Of a stretch of DNA of 64,000 bases, positions 26,800 to 45,326 are shown one piece after another. How positions within the stretch are numbered: the stretch's first letter is position 1; each line of letters opens with the position of its first letter. The DNA lies in NCBI GenBank assembly GCA_027943245.1, contig JANDJZ010000044.1, positions 1-64,000 on the forward strand, given 5' to 3'. A model generated the notes under the pieces. It ran no database searches, was not told where the DNA came from, and saw only the letters and a list, made by a program, of their open reading frames with translations. The position numbers were made by a program, and so were the translations under genes. This DNA comes from Acanthamoeba sp. SK_2022b (lineage: Eukaryota > Discosea > Longamoebia > Acanthamoebidae).

Positions 26800-29700
26800 A
26801 AATTTTCCTGGTTATGTGACATAGCCAATGTATGCCCCTGCTTCCTTGATTTCAACTCCTTGCCTTACAAACATTGACCACATTCACATACACAATGGCT
26901 GAAACCTGTGTTTGTAGCCCTCAACCACCCACCTTGACAACACCAACCACAAGGCAGCCGATCATAAATTGCAAAACTACTCTGGCGTCATCCATAAACT
27001 GGAGCCAGAAGGGCAGTGGCGCAGGAGTGGACAGAAGCTTGAGGACCTCTACACCCAGCATGAGTGTGCCATGCCATTCACACCACTCTACCTCCAAGAT
27101 CAAGAAGCTACCAATGAGGCTCTCCTTGGTACCATTAATGGTCTTGTTCAGCAATTCACTGAACAAGGAGGGGCAAGGACATGGAGTTTCAAGGTGATGG
27201 TCAACAAGTTCAATAGCCCCTTTCAGTTCCTGTGTATGGTACAGATTGAATGCCTTGATATGAGCAAGGAATTCTTCAACCCTGTCAAGAACCACATCAT
27301 GTTGGGAGCTTGACATGAATATCATGTTACCAATTTCATGTACACATACATGATCACCTTTCATACAGGAACTGCACATTGTCATGGCCAAGGAGGACCT
27401 TGTAAGTGTACTGGGGGGTGGATTGGTTGGGATATATGATGTCCTGGACAAGCTGAGCGAGATTCAGAAGGCAAAGGCAAAGAGGAAAAAAGAAGGCAGG
27501 AAAGCAGAAAGATTTATGAATAGACTTGGGGGAAATTAATAAAATTAGGAAGAAAAACTCTTTTATTCCATCCAAGCAACAGCAAGCTCAATATTAGCAA
27601 TCTCAGCAATAACTCCAAAAGCATTTGGGTGCAAGCTCCTGCTGTGTCTCCATGGCTGCTTTAAGCATGCATACTTCTTGAAAAGAGAACACATTCTCCA
27701 CCTGCACCCTGACACCACCCATATGAAAGTTAAAGATTTTTTTTATGGTTTTAGGTATTCCTGCCCTTAACAGGTGCAACCACATGAGGGTTGCCTATAT
27801 AGGCCAGCAGGGTCGAATTTTGGCAAGTTTCAAATCATGAAACACACCACTTGGATCTCCACCACCAGCTGAATTGGGCACTCTGTGGCATCAATTTATC
27901 CCAATTAATGGAAATATGCCATATGGTACTCTGGCATCTACAGATATCTGCTCATATAAAGTCAGTTAACACCTGGCATGAACCAAAAGAGGGAGGGAGC
28001 AGGTACAGTATCCAAGGCAGAATAAGATCCGCCATGTCCAAAGGTGGAAGGTCTTCCTGTCACACTTTAGGAGGGAACAACTTACATCTTCAGTGTTATA
28101 TGTCTTTAGGAAGTACAATGTCCACAAAAGGTGTGCAGGTGTGGGCTGAAATGGTAAACGTTTGCTGAAATGGGCAGAAAACAAGACATGTAAAACTGAT
28201 TCACAGCCAGGTTGCCACCAGGTTGCTGTGAAAAGTCAATGGAATGCCTTGCCCAACAATAAATCAAAAAGAAAAAAAGAAATGATTTTCATTGAACAGG
28301 AAGAACATTTTTTTGTCCTTTATCTACTTCAGGCCAGGCAGAAGTATAGTGATGAACAAATTGATTTTATCAGTAACCTACTGGATAGATAACTCTGAGT
28401 TAACAAAGTCAGAGATAGAAGAAAAGTTTTTTGAGTTTGAGGAAAGTGGGTGAATAATTAACAATGTCAAGCAGAAGTTTACCTAGGTGGCAACTGAGAC
28501 AGGGATAGATCTCAAGGAACACGTTCATGTAGAACCACAGAGTTCACTAGGGAACAGCAAGATGAACCCATCCAACACCCATACAGGTGCACCAATCTCT
28601 TGTAATTTGCCCACACAAGCTAACCATTGTGTCATCCCTCAAGCGCCCACAAATCAATGTGGACTCCAAGCTGGAATCATCCCAGATCACAGAGATTTCA
28701 AGATCTCCTCTGATCATGGCAACTGTCTCCCAGAGGGGACAATCCACATGAAACCTATCCAGTAAATTCTGTCAACAACAGGCCACATGTGGTGGATGAT
28801 GTCAAAGTGACCAATCAGTGTGACAAGATTTGACAACTCCTTAGACACTACTGTCACCCGTCTGGCTTTTGATGTATTGGCCAACTTTACACCCCGCCTT
28901 AGGGATGCAACAAGGAGCCTGACTGCCTTCAATTGGCGTGGTATGTGCTCATGCCTCATCCTTGTGTTCTATCAAACTTATAATTGCTGGTGTGCAGACA
29001 CCTATGGCGTGGTGCTCACAACAAATCCATTGAGATGGGTGGGCTAATCTCTCTGTTCACACATGAGCACAGATAGTGGCAGCTTCTGTGAATGGTCTAA
29101 GGCACTTTACCAAATGTGTGCTCCAAGGCTGAAGGAGGAGTTCAACATCATGGTATGTTGTCATTGCATACATGTATGTGGCGATATTGTCAGCTTTGCA
29201 ATGTTTTATGTTCAGTTCTCACCTATATCTCCATTGTGTGTATGTACATGACCATCTAACCATCTGAAAACAAGTCCTACACTTTCAACACCAACTGTGA
29301 CCTTGGTCAGGATATCAAACTCTGGACTCCTTCCCTGTCAAGGGAGAAGGATGCTTGGGGAAGCAAGTCTCAAAAGCGCCATTCGTCTTCCTCATGCTCT
29401 TCCTCCTCTTCCACTTCTTCCTACAAGCACCATGATAGGGAGGAGGAGGATCTCTTCAACGAAGACCAGCCTGAGTCTGAGGACTCTGACCACAATGTTT
29501 AACTTGCATTTAAATATACAGTCTCCAACAATGGCCTCTTGTGCCTCCTTCAATGATGAGCTTGACCCATCCATCTTGACTGCATCCTCTCTGCCACCCT
29601 CCACTCCCTCTGCCTGGGGAACTCCTCAAAAGCCCATCATCAACTTCTCACCTGCTTGGTAAATCCACTTCAATTCCTTCAGTTCGCCTGCATCATTTTT

Positions 29701-30404
29701 TGTGTTACAACTGGACTTTCTTCTGCAGCCCTTTTGTGCTTTTCTTCAAAGATGTACACCAACTCACCCCTTATTGGCATTCGTGAAAAAGTTGGGTTTG
29801 ACCCACAACAGCAAAATAACAGTTGAACCCACAACAGCAAAATACAGCCAAAAGAAAAAAGGTGTATCTCTTGCCCAGTGAGGAAGAAGTGGGATGAGTG
29901 GAGGCTAGGTGGAAGAGATAGAAGGAACAGCAGGTGCACCTTCAATGCTCAGTGTAGCTTCCCACTGCTGGTGCTAAACAGGGGTTGGTGTGGGGATATG
30001 CATCAGTTCAACCACCCCAACCCAAAGATGTTGCTTTCTCACCATTATAGATTTTCACTCTCAAAACCACAAGAGAAGTGTTGACCAGCCCCAAGATGTA
30101 CATATTTTAGGTAAAACATGTTTGTGAAAAAACAGTTCATCTTGTTATGTTTTTTACTCAACACCAAGACATTTTGCTACTGTTTCAATTTGCACCAGGG
30201 TACTGAAATGAGATATGAACTTTTTGAATGTCCAGAATGAACACATTTTTCAGTCTACGCGGTCCCGCTGCGTCTTTGGGCGGTTTAGCATTATTGTGGC
30301 CAACATTCGCCAATTTTTTCCAGTAGCTAAAGTTTGGCCGCATCCGCCTGTGTGAATTAATCTAGCCAGCACTTAGATTTTGTTCACTCGGCGGTTGTGG
30401 GGCG

Positions 30405-31159
30405 ATGAAGCGAAGCTCCACGAAGAAGGCTTCCACGCGTAAGTTCACTCAACGCCAATGTGTCCCCCCCTTGCATACTCCGTGGGTGCTTACCGCGGGG
30501 AGTAGGAGGCAGCACCAAAAGGGCCAGGATAGAGCAGCCGCGTCACCAGCAGCAGACCAGCATCACGTACCCCCTCAATCGCCACAAACCGCGACGCTCA
30601 GGAGCCTCAGCTGTCTTGCAGTTCCTATTTCGCACAACCAGGCACCAAAAAGAGCCCACCACCGTTATCGCTGACGGTGACCACTGAGCCAAAGAAAGAA
30701 CGAGGAGTAGTTATTGAAATTGACAGTGGCAGGGAGCAGAAACTCGCGCTCCAGCCACCAGCACTAAGGGAACCCGAAGTAATCGACCTTGAAGGTACAG
30801 TGTGCTTTGCATTCACGGCAGAAACTCTTCCTACAGCCGTAGGCAATATGTTCCTGCGGTGCGCTCGTTAATGCTAGGTGAGGAGGAAGTTGAAGCAGAA
30901 CAAGAAATCAAGAGTGCCTGTGTCCTGCTGGGCTCTGGGATGCGCTGAACAACAAGCCCTCCGCAAGCAGCCTCGTCCGCGGCTCCTGGCAAGCTGAGCA
31001 GCTTCGTCGACTCGGATGTGTTCACACAAGAGAGGGCGGAGCTGCTCAGCTTGCCGGTAGCCAAATTCAATCAATCTGCTTATCTCTTCTGGGAGCCTGG
31101 TGCCGAGTACTTGTCCCACCCCTGGTTGAATTTGACTTCAGCCGTGATAGTAATAGTAA

Positions 31160-31210
<51 letters not shown>

Positions 31211-34200
31211 CACGCAGTGTGCCGTTCATGCATGTCGTGAACGCTTTCAAGACGGTGGAATCAACAAATGGCCGACTTAAGATTGTGGAACTGCTGACCA
31301 ACATGTTTCGGTGTGGCGGCCCTTCATCTGGCCTACTCCTCCACGCGAGCACATTCTAATGGTAGGCGTGTTGTTCACCCAGGTGTATCATTTCGACGTC
31401 GCCTGAACATCTTGTATCCTGCTTTTACCTTTGTTCCAATAAGGTACCACGTGGCAACAGGCAGGTGCGACCACTCTAGCACACTAAAATGCTCTCTTCC
31501 CTCAGATTGCACCACCGCACCTTGGCGTTGAGCTTGGCGTTGGCGATTCGATGGTGCGCATCTTATGATCTCAACTTGGCACGCGAAAGATGGAGCTCCA
31601 ACTCAATGTAACCCATCACCGCCATCCAGTTGATGCGAGCAATTTCGGAGGCAAGTGGGCGCAGTGCCGATAGCTTGAAGAACGACATGAAGGAAACTGG
31701 AGACGTGGGGCTAGTCGGCGAGATTGCCAAAGGGCGACAGAAGACAATTTGGGCTCGTGCGGCCTCTTCGCTCACCTGTGGCGCTCTCCACAAGAACCTG
31801 CTTGCCGTGACAGCGCTCAAAGGGAATGAGGTAATATCCGTTCCCCAAAGTCTCACTCCCTTCACTCCTGAATATCGTCGTCAGTGCTCACTCTTGAGCT
31901 GCATCACAAGTCGACGAAAAGGAAACGAGACATGATAAAGCAGCTGCTCGTGTCTTGCCAAAAGGCCGAGACTCGCTATATAATCAGGATCCTTCAAGGG
32001 AATTTGCGAATTGGGGTACATGTCGTATCCTCTCCCTCTTTCTACCTCCCCAAGCGATGACTTGCTTGCCTTAGCCTCAGGATTTATTTTCTTTTGGCTA
32101 CAGGTGCTGGAGAAGACACTTTTCATCGCACTGGGACACGCCCTGTTCATAGAAAAGCAGCTGGGGGGCAAGGAAGCCGGCGGCTGGCCATCCAAGGAAG
32201 AGTTCAAAACCGTGGGCAAATTAGTAACCCGTGCCTTCAATGAGATGCCATGCTACGATACAGTAATTCCTCTTCTATTGGAGAAGGAAGACCTGCTCGA
32301 CCTCGCCCAAGAGCATCTCCTGATACCAGGTATGTCAACCATCACTGCCCGTACGAAACGGAGCTGCGTTTTGGAAACTTCTTGACCAAGGGAGCTGTTT
32401 TCCTGCCAGGCACGCCTGTGAAGCCAATGCTGAGTAGCCCAAGCAGTGGGCCAGAAGACATTGTCTCTCGGTTCGGCCCTGGCGCGCAGTTTCTTTGCGA
32501 ATACAAGTACGACGGCGAACGTGCTCAGGTACGCGGGCCTGAATGCTGCATCAAGATGTGCACACCCTCTGACTACGCACCGCCACCCAGATACACAAGA
32601 CGGCGGACAAGCAATACACGATATACTCTAGAAGACTTGAGGATCACACTCCCAAATTCCCTGACCTGGTTGCGTGTATGCCCCAGGTGCCAGTCCGTTC
32701 TTTGCTTATTATTTTATGAGCATAGCACCATCGCTCATTGGGATTAACCAATAACGGTCTAAAACGATCTCGCCCGGGTAATCACAGTACGAGAAAGAAG
32801 CTACACAAGACTACATTCTCGGTACGCTCTCCCCTTGTCAAATAGTTGTGTCAGTGGCATGCCTGCCCGCAGCCCTTCGAGCACTCACGCAATTCATGGC
32901 GTACTCAGATGGCGAAATCGTGGCGTATGACCGAGAGAATAAGAGGATACTCCCCTTTCAAACTCTAACGACTCGGGCAAGGAAGGTGATACAGCCCTCT
33001 GTGACCACCAAAGACTTATACAAGCTGACTTCAAGTACCACATTTGCCATTTGTCTGCGCAGAACGTAGGTCTCGAATCAATCAAAGTGCAGGTTTGCTT
33101 CTACGTATTTGATGCCTTGTACCTCAACAAGGAGGTAAGTGAGAGACCACTCGCGAACACGTTGTGTTGAAGCATACGTTGAGTTTAAGACTTCGATCTG
33201 CGCCCAGGTGTTAGTGAACCTGCCATTAGCTGAGCGGAGGAAGCGGTTGGAGAGCGCGTTTGTCGAAGCGGACGGCTGCTTTAGAATTGCGACTTCTCAG
33301 CTCGCCTCCACTGAGGAGGAGCTCTCGACCCATTTTGACAATTCACTCCAGCAATCCTTTATCGAAGGCCTTGTGGTCAAGCTCTGGGCTGAACCGATCG
33401 CTACCTACGAGCTCGGGAAGCGCTCCCTCAAGTGGCTCAAGGTATTCGTGCTCGAGCGTTATGAGGTGCTTGAGCGACCACCGCTTACCACCGTGCTGGA
33501 CACCACTTAAACCCAAAACACACTTTTCAGCTGAAGCGGGACTATCTGGAAGGATGCGCGGACACGCTCGACCTGGTCGTGCTGGGCGGATTCTACGGAC
33601 GAGGAAGGCGGGCTGGCGTCTTTGGATCTTACCTCTTGGGCGTATGGGACCCCGATAGTGAGGAGTACCAAGCCACTTGCAAGGTATTAGGGTTGTGGCT
33701 AGACGAGTCTTACCACCGACTCACTTTTGGCACTCGCTCCCATCAATTTATATTTTGTGTGGTGGTGTCGGCGCCCACATCTGCCTCTTCTCATCCACAC
33801 GTACGCCAGTGTATGACAGGCTTTAGTGATGAGTTTTTGCTCGCCAAGGCCAACTACTTCAACAGCGACGACAACATATTGGCGAAACCTCTTTCCTACT
33901 ACCGATACGGAGCCGAACCGGACGTGTGGTTCAAGCCCACCCTTGTGTGGGAGGTGCATGCCGCGGAGATAAGCCTTTCCCCCACCTACCCCGCAGCCGC
34001 ACACTTGGTAGGTGCCCCTTTCTTGGCCTATTGGGCTCTCCTCGGTAACCACACCTTTCGCCAGGTCGAACAGCTGGGCCAGGAGGACGGCAGAGGCTTG
34101 TCGCTGCGGTTTCCGCGCTTCAAGAGAGAGCGAGCGGACAAAACGCCAGAGGAAGCATCGCCACCTGAAATGGTACCAGTCCTCCTGTGCGATCTCGTAC

Positions 34201-34291
34201 TCAGCCGCACTTACCGCAAGCACACCACCCGCAGGTGCTGGAGTTGTACACCAAACATGTGACCTTGAAGAAGGTCCCGTTGGGGAAATGA
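30405..34291 (+). CDS. LIG1: ATP-dependent DNA ligase I, multi-exon
   Basis: Replicative ligase that seals nicks between Okazaki fragments and in excision repair. A basic start (MKRSSTKKAST) and low-complexity N-terminus lead to the DNA-binding domain: VPFMHVVNAFKTVES, APPHLGVELGVGD, KETGDVGLVGEIAKG. The catalytic core follows: TPVKPMLSSP, EYKYDGERAQ with the adenylated Lys (about 32500-32528), SDGEIVAYD, QVCFYVFDALYLN, IEGLVVKLW and WLK/LKRDYLEG, then the OB-fold segment DTLDLVVLGGFYGRGRRAGVFG and EISLSPTYPAA, ending with LEGLSLRFPRF-like GRGLSLRFPRF. The stop TGA is at 34289-34291. Ten or more introns; one holds a CA microsatellite. The N-terminal exons are the least certain. The gene appears intact although it borders the transposon island. 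Confidence 0.88.
31161..31208. repeat. (CA)24 microsatellite in ligase intron
   Basis: Perfect CA repeat just upstream of a splice acceptor in the DNA ligase gene; here the sense strand is CA, unlike most other intronic repeats in the window. Confidence 0.95.
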
Positions 34292-34488
34292 TCTGTTGAG
34301 AAAACGCAGAAACACGTGGCCCCGGCCATTTTCTGATTGGTGTCCACGGTGATGAGCTACAACCACACTCTAATTGTGTGTCCACTTTTACGCCAAATTG
34401 TCACAATTCGCGGCCTCGTTCGCCATTCACTTGCGCGGGCCCGATCGCCTACGCATTTGTTCTACGGCACCACTAGGCTGCTGGAGGC

Positions 34489-41170
<6,682 letters not shown>

Positions 41171-43071
41171 CCACAATGAAGCCCTCATACGTGAAGACTG
41201 CTGAGCTACGTCCTTGCTCTTGAAGCTCTTGGGAGGGAGCTGAGGCTATGAGGAAGTCCAGTGGGTGGGGGGATTGGGAGGCAGTAATGCTGAGGTTGGG
41301 AAGGCCCACCAGTGACACAGGGTAGCCAGGTTGGGCAGCCGGTGGCGCCCAGGCTGACTACCACCAGGAAGTACCTTGGCCATGACTCCACTCCAGAACC
41401 GGCCTCCTTGGTATGAGTGGTGGTCACCTCCCATCTCCACTCGATCAGTGTGAGCCAGCATGCTCTCCATACAACATTTAAGTTCCACGCAGCACCATGG
41501 TCGCGAAGGAAAAATCGAACCTATATATTTGTCGACATATGCACCACGCCACCAGCATGCCCGAACACCCATAACACTATCCCTAACCCTTCCCCCACCC
41601 CTCCACCACCCTAATCAAATCCGGGTCCTTGTCACCCTGGGGCCCAGGCGCTGGCCGAAAAGTTGACTGCGTCACCATGTCACATCACCCAGCACAACAA
41701 TGACTCTTTATCACGACTGTCCAGTGGTCTTCAATAATACTCCTCATGAGCGCCTACTTCCCAATCCATTTCAGTGGGTTTACAACTATGCTGCTTCTCA
41801 AGGCCATGATACTATTCCTGCTAAGCCTCTTGACCCACCTTACTGTGATGGCATCACCCTGACAGGCAAGGCCACCTGTGATCTCACCACTGAGCCTGGT
41901 GATGGTGCTAACTATGCTGCTTCTCAAGCCCATGATACTATTCCTGCTGAGCCTCTTGACCCACCTTACAGTGCTGGCCTTGCCCTAATGGGCAAGGCCA
42001 CCTGTGATCTCACCACTGAGCCTGGTGATGGTGCTATAATAGCAGTGTCTGGTGAAAAAGGCTTGGTGAAGCACATTACAAGGGCACTAATCTTCCTCAA
42101 CTGGTTAGAGGAAGATGATGGGTATTTCCACCTGGTGCCTGATGGTCAGCTTGTTGCCATTACCTGCATGAGACCTGCACTACAAAAGTGACTTGTGGAC
42201 ATGTGTGAGAGTTGGCCTGAAAATTCAGGCAAGTTTGGCCCATGACAAAATCAATGGGACCACTTAAGTGTATGTGTGATCCAAATAAACAATTTCTTGA
42301 TCCAATTTTCTTTATCTTGCCCCAATTCCAATGACAAAACTGAGGTGGACTGCCTATGCATACTCAATCCCCCTAAATCAATTTCTCAATCTGCTTTTCT
42401 TCATGTTGCCCTTACACCAACAACATTTGGCCTCAGATATACACACCACCTGGCATATTGGGCTCTCTCCCTTGTACACTTACACAAAACTATTTGGTGA
42501 CTTCATGCTATCAGAGGTTGAACACCACAACACTAAACCACCATCCAATCTCTACTAAACCTGCACACCACCCAGTTTTGTTAGCCCATCAGTGCCCATC
42601 AGCGACAAAACTTGCTGTTTGCCCATCAGCCCATCAAATTAACTTCCTTGTGCTACACCAAATTAAGAATGTTCACACAAAAAAACGCCAGTCATTTTCG
42701 ACCTCTCATTTGATAATAGAGGAGTGATGATGTATATTGGTTGTAAGGTTGGAATCCACATAATTCTCCAATCCCATCTCCCTTCCTTCTCACATGCCTG
42801 TTCCCAAGTCATGGATGCAAGATGGAAACAGGTTCATTTGGACTCATTGATAATTACCAGGTCAGATTTTTTACCTCCATCCTCAAGTAAGATAATCTAT
42901 AAATGAAGATCCAAGTATCCCATACTCTGTTTCTAACAACACAGGTGTAGAGATGGCTGGTTAGGAGCCATAAACAGCTGACTACCTTGCACTCCAAGTG
43001 TGGAGATCCACTCTAAGTGTCTTAGACTCCAAGTGAATAGTAGTACTGTATTAGGTTAAAGTGGGTTGCCC
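41171..43071. other. second CpG-depleted island
   Basis: Between the two convergent genes lies sequence with island-type composition; I find no CpG in the 840 bases 41761-42600. Apart from the tandem-duplicated frame at 41700-42191 I see only short frames without recognisable domains. No transposon ends could be assigned. Host-like CpG content returns at about 43060, near the stop of the minus-strand kinase gene. Confidence 0.7.
41700..42191 (+). CDS. hypothetical 163-residue frame with 42-residue tandem duplication
   Basis: An open frame within the CpG-free island. Two consecutive 126-base units (41784-41909 and 41910-42035) are about 90% identical and stay in frame, each encoding 42 residues with NYAASQ, HDTIPA, PLDPPY and TCDLTTEPGDGA. 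The differences are scattered substitutions rather than indels, which fits either some selection for the frame or a recent duplication. No signal peptide, membrane helix or family was recognised. It could be part of a decayed element rather than a host gene. Confidence 0.35.
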   Translation: MTLYHDCPVVFNNTPHERLLPNPFQWVYNYAASQGHDTIPAKPLDPPYCDGITLTGKATCDLTTEPGDGANYAASQAHDTIPAEPLDPPYSAGLALMGKATCDLTTEPGDGAIIAVSGEKGLVKHITRALIFLNWLEEDDGYFHLVPDGQLVAITCMRPALQK

Positions 43072-44529
43072 TCAGGAGAACGGGTTCCACGAAGGATTCG
43101 AGTAGACTGGATGCTGCTGCGATATCAGCCGCGACACATCGAACTAGTTGCCAAAAAGAAGTCAGATGACAAGCAAGCGAGCGCCTTCTTTTGGAGTGGG
43201 GGCTGAGCGGTACCTCGTTGATCTGCACTTTCTCGTGGCCAGCATAGGATTTGCTTCGGCTGTGTGTTCGCTTGAGCGGGCTGTGACGCGCTTCCTCACA
43301 TTCAGCCTCTAGGACGGGGGCTGTGGCGGTCGTCGTGGGTGTTGGCGCAACCAAAAGCGGTCCGGTCCGCCCTCCCTCGCCCGCCAGAGGTAATTGCGAC
43401 CGTGCTGCCGGAAGCTGGAATGCGCCGCTGCTCGCACTGTCAATTTGCATGCGCAGCCGTGTCAGCTCCTTCAAGGTCGCTTAGAGAGGGAGGCAAACCT
43501 GGGTTCTAGCCGACGGCGGACAGGAGGTCGCTGAGCCGCGATGTGAAGCTGGTCGATGCCGCCAGGATCTGCGGCGGGAAGTTGTTGAGGTGAGGACGGT
43601 GGTGCCAGATCGCCGTTGGCAGCGGGACGTTTCACATCGCGCCCACGCTCCCGCTCGAGCTCCTCCTCCCACTCCCGTTGCATCTCCCGCTTGAGCTCCT
43701 TCTTCAAGTCGGTCTTGCCCATCTTTTTACCGGGCAGCCGCATGCCCTTCTTCGTGCCCTTCTCCCGCTTCTTCTCTAGCTTGGATCGCTCCTTCTCCCG
43801 CTTCTTCTCATCCTTCTCACGCTTCTCGCGTTCCCTTCGCTCCTTCTTCTCCCGTTCCTTGTCGTGATGCAGCGGAACCGCCAACTTGGGGGCTTCGCGG
43901 CTGAGCGTCTTCAGGCGCACTTGCCCAAAGTGTGGATTGTACGATACGGGATACTGAAGGGCCTGCACGTTCAGCAATGCGCTGATCTTCTGTTTCTGCA
44001 TACACCCAGCAGGAGAGGCAAAGACGCACGTCGGTGAGAGAGAGAAATTATGGCCCTAACAACATGACCTACGAGGGAGGGTGGGCGGCGAACCTGAGGC
44101 AACACTGGCACCAAGGCCGGTGAGATGCTCGTGTAGTGTAGGATTTGAGAGTAGAATCGCGATAACACGTGGTAGAGAGACTTGTAGCTGCTCTTTAGCT
44201 CGTGGAATTTGCCCAGTTTGTCCTTGTCTGCGGATGAGAGGTCGAGAAAAGAGGGGAAGCTTAAGGTACAGCAAGCGAAACCTACCGACTCAAGCGCCCT
44301 AGAGTGGTGGTGGGCTCTACGGTACCTAAGCAAAAGACCTTGAGCTTGACCAGCAGGTAGGTGGACATGGAGAGAATTGCGTGCGACTCGGCGACAAGCG
44401 GGGGCAACGTCTCGAGCGCGAGGTCATTGTACGTGTCGAGATGCATCAGGATCAGATTGGGAATATCCATCAGGGCCTGTTGCACACCGAGCAAGTCTTC
44501 CAGCTCTCTGTGGGAGGAATAAGCGCGCG

Positions 44530-44602
<73 letters not shown>

Positions 44603-45249
44603 CGAGTAGATCAGACATAACGATCACACAGTAGCTGCAACGCGTCGTGCGGGAGTGCGTACTGGAAGGAACCCGCTTGGTCGATGGCGTACTGGTCGCT
44701 CTTCTGTCGCTGCTGAGCGTGGTAAGTTTGGAGGGAGTAGGTTCCCTCGAAATGTGGATGCTGATTGTGAAACTCGATCTTCTTCACCAGGAACGCGCAG
44801 ATCAGCTGCACCAGCTGCGCCTTCTCCTGCACCCTGTGAAGACGGGCAAGGGCAACACCACGGTCCTCGCGTCAGAAAACCAGACCTTCCTTTGCGGGGG
44901 GGGGGCGAGGCAATGGTCACCACGACGTACTTGATACTCTTGCGGAGGTTTTGCAGCCACGCCAGATGGTGATGACACTCGAACAAGATGCATGGCGACC
45001 CCTCCTGAAGCATCTTGAGAATGCTCAACAGGCAGCTGTAACAAGGACAGCCGGTTGCATACATTTGTTTTGTTAATAAAGCCCAATTTAAAAAGCATAA
45101 TTAGGGAAGGAAGGGATACCGCAGGCAATCCTCGTAGGAGTCGCCAAGCTTGCGGCTTTTGAGGTGCGCAAAGTAGGTGTCGGTAATACCATTAGAGGCC
45201 CAGATCTTGTCGTCGTCGATGGGAGGTGAGCAGGAGTTAAGGAGGGTCG

Positions 45250-45326
<77 letters not shown>

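Larger units (their letters stand above)
21480..30245. other. CpG-depleted, AT-richer transposon island
   Basis: Composition changes abruptly at the telomere-like junction and returns to the host pattern at about 30245. TG and CA dinucleotides are abundant and CpG is nearly missing: I find no CpG in the 600 bases 26341-26940. Recognisable contents are a DIRS-type retroelement remnant, a DUF7869-like remnant, short direct and inverted repeats and AAC repeats. Bases 21480-23290 and 27600-30245 hold only short, stop-ridden frames in which I recognise nothing. The island separates the first receptor gene from the DNA ligase gene. Confidence 0.8.

Noticed and set aside
28162..29662. Several 60-120 codon frames in the right part of the CpG-poor island
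   Set aside because: Short, conflicting strands, no recognisable domains, and composition expected of decayed DNA.
41246..41572. Minus-strand 108-codon frame beyond the second receptor
   Set aside because: No recognisable motif, and it overlaps sequence of island composition; no evidence for a gene.
43471..43473. TGA after the Lys/Glu-rich exon as the end of the ANTH part
   Set aside because: A GTGAAA donor at about 43630 with an acceptor near 43466 gives a continuous coiled coil and a tail with an NPF motif, which fits an endocytic protein better.
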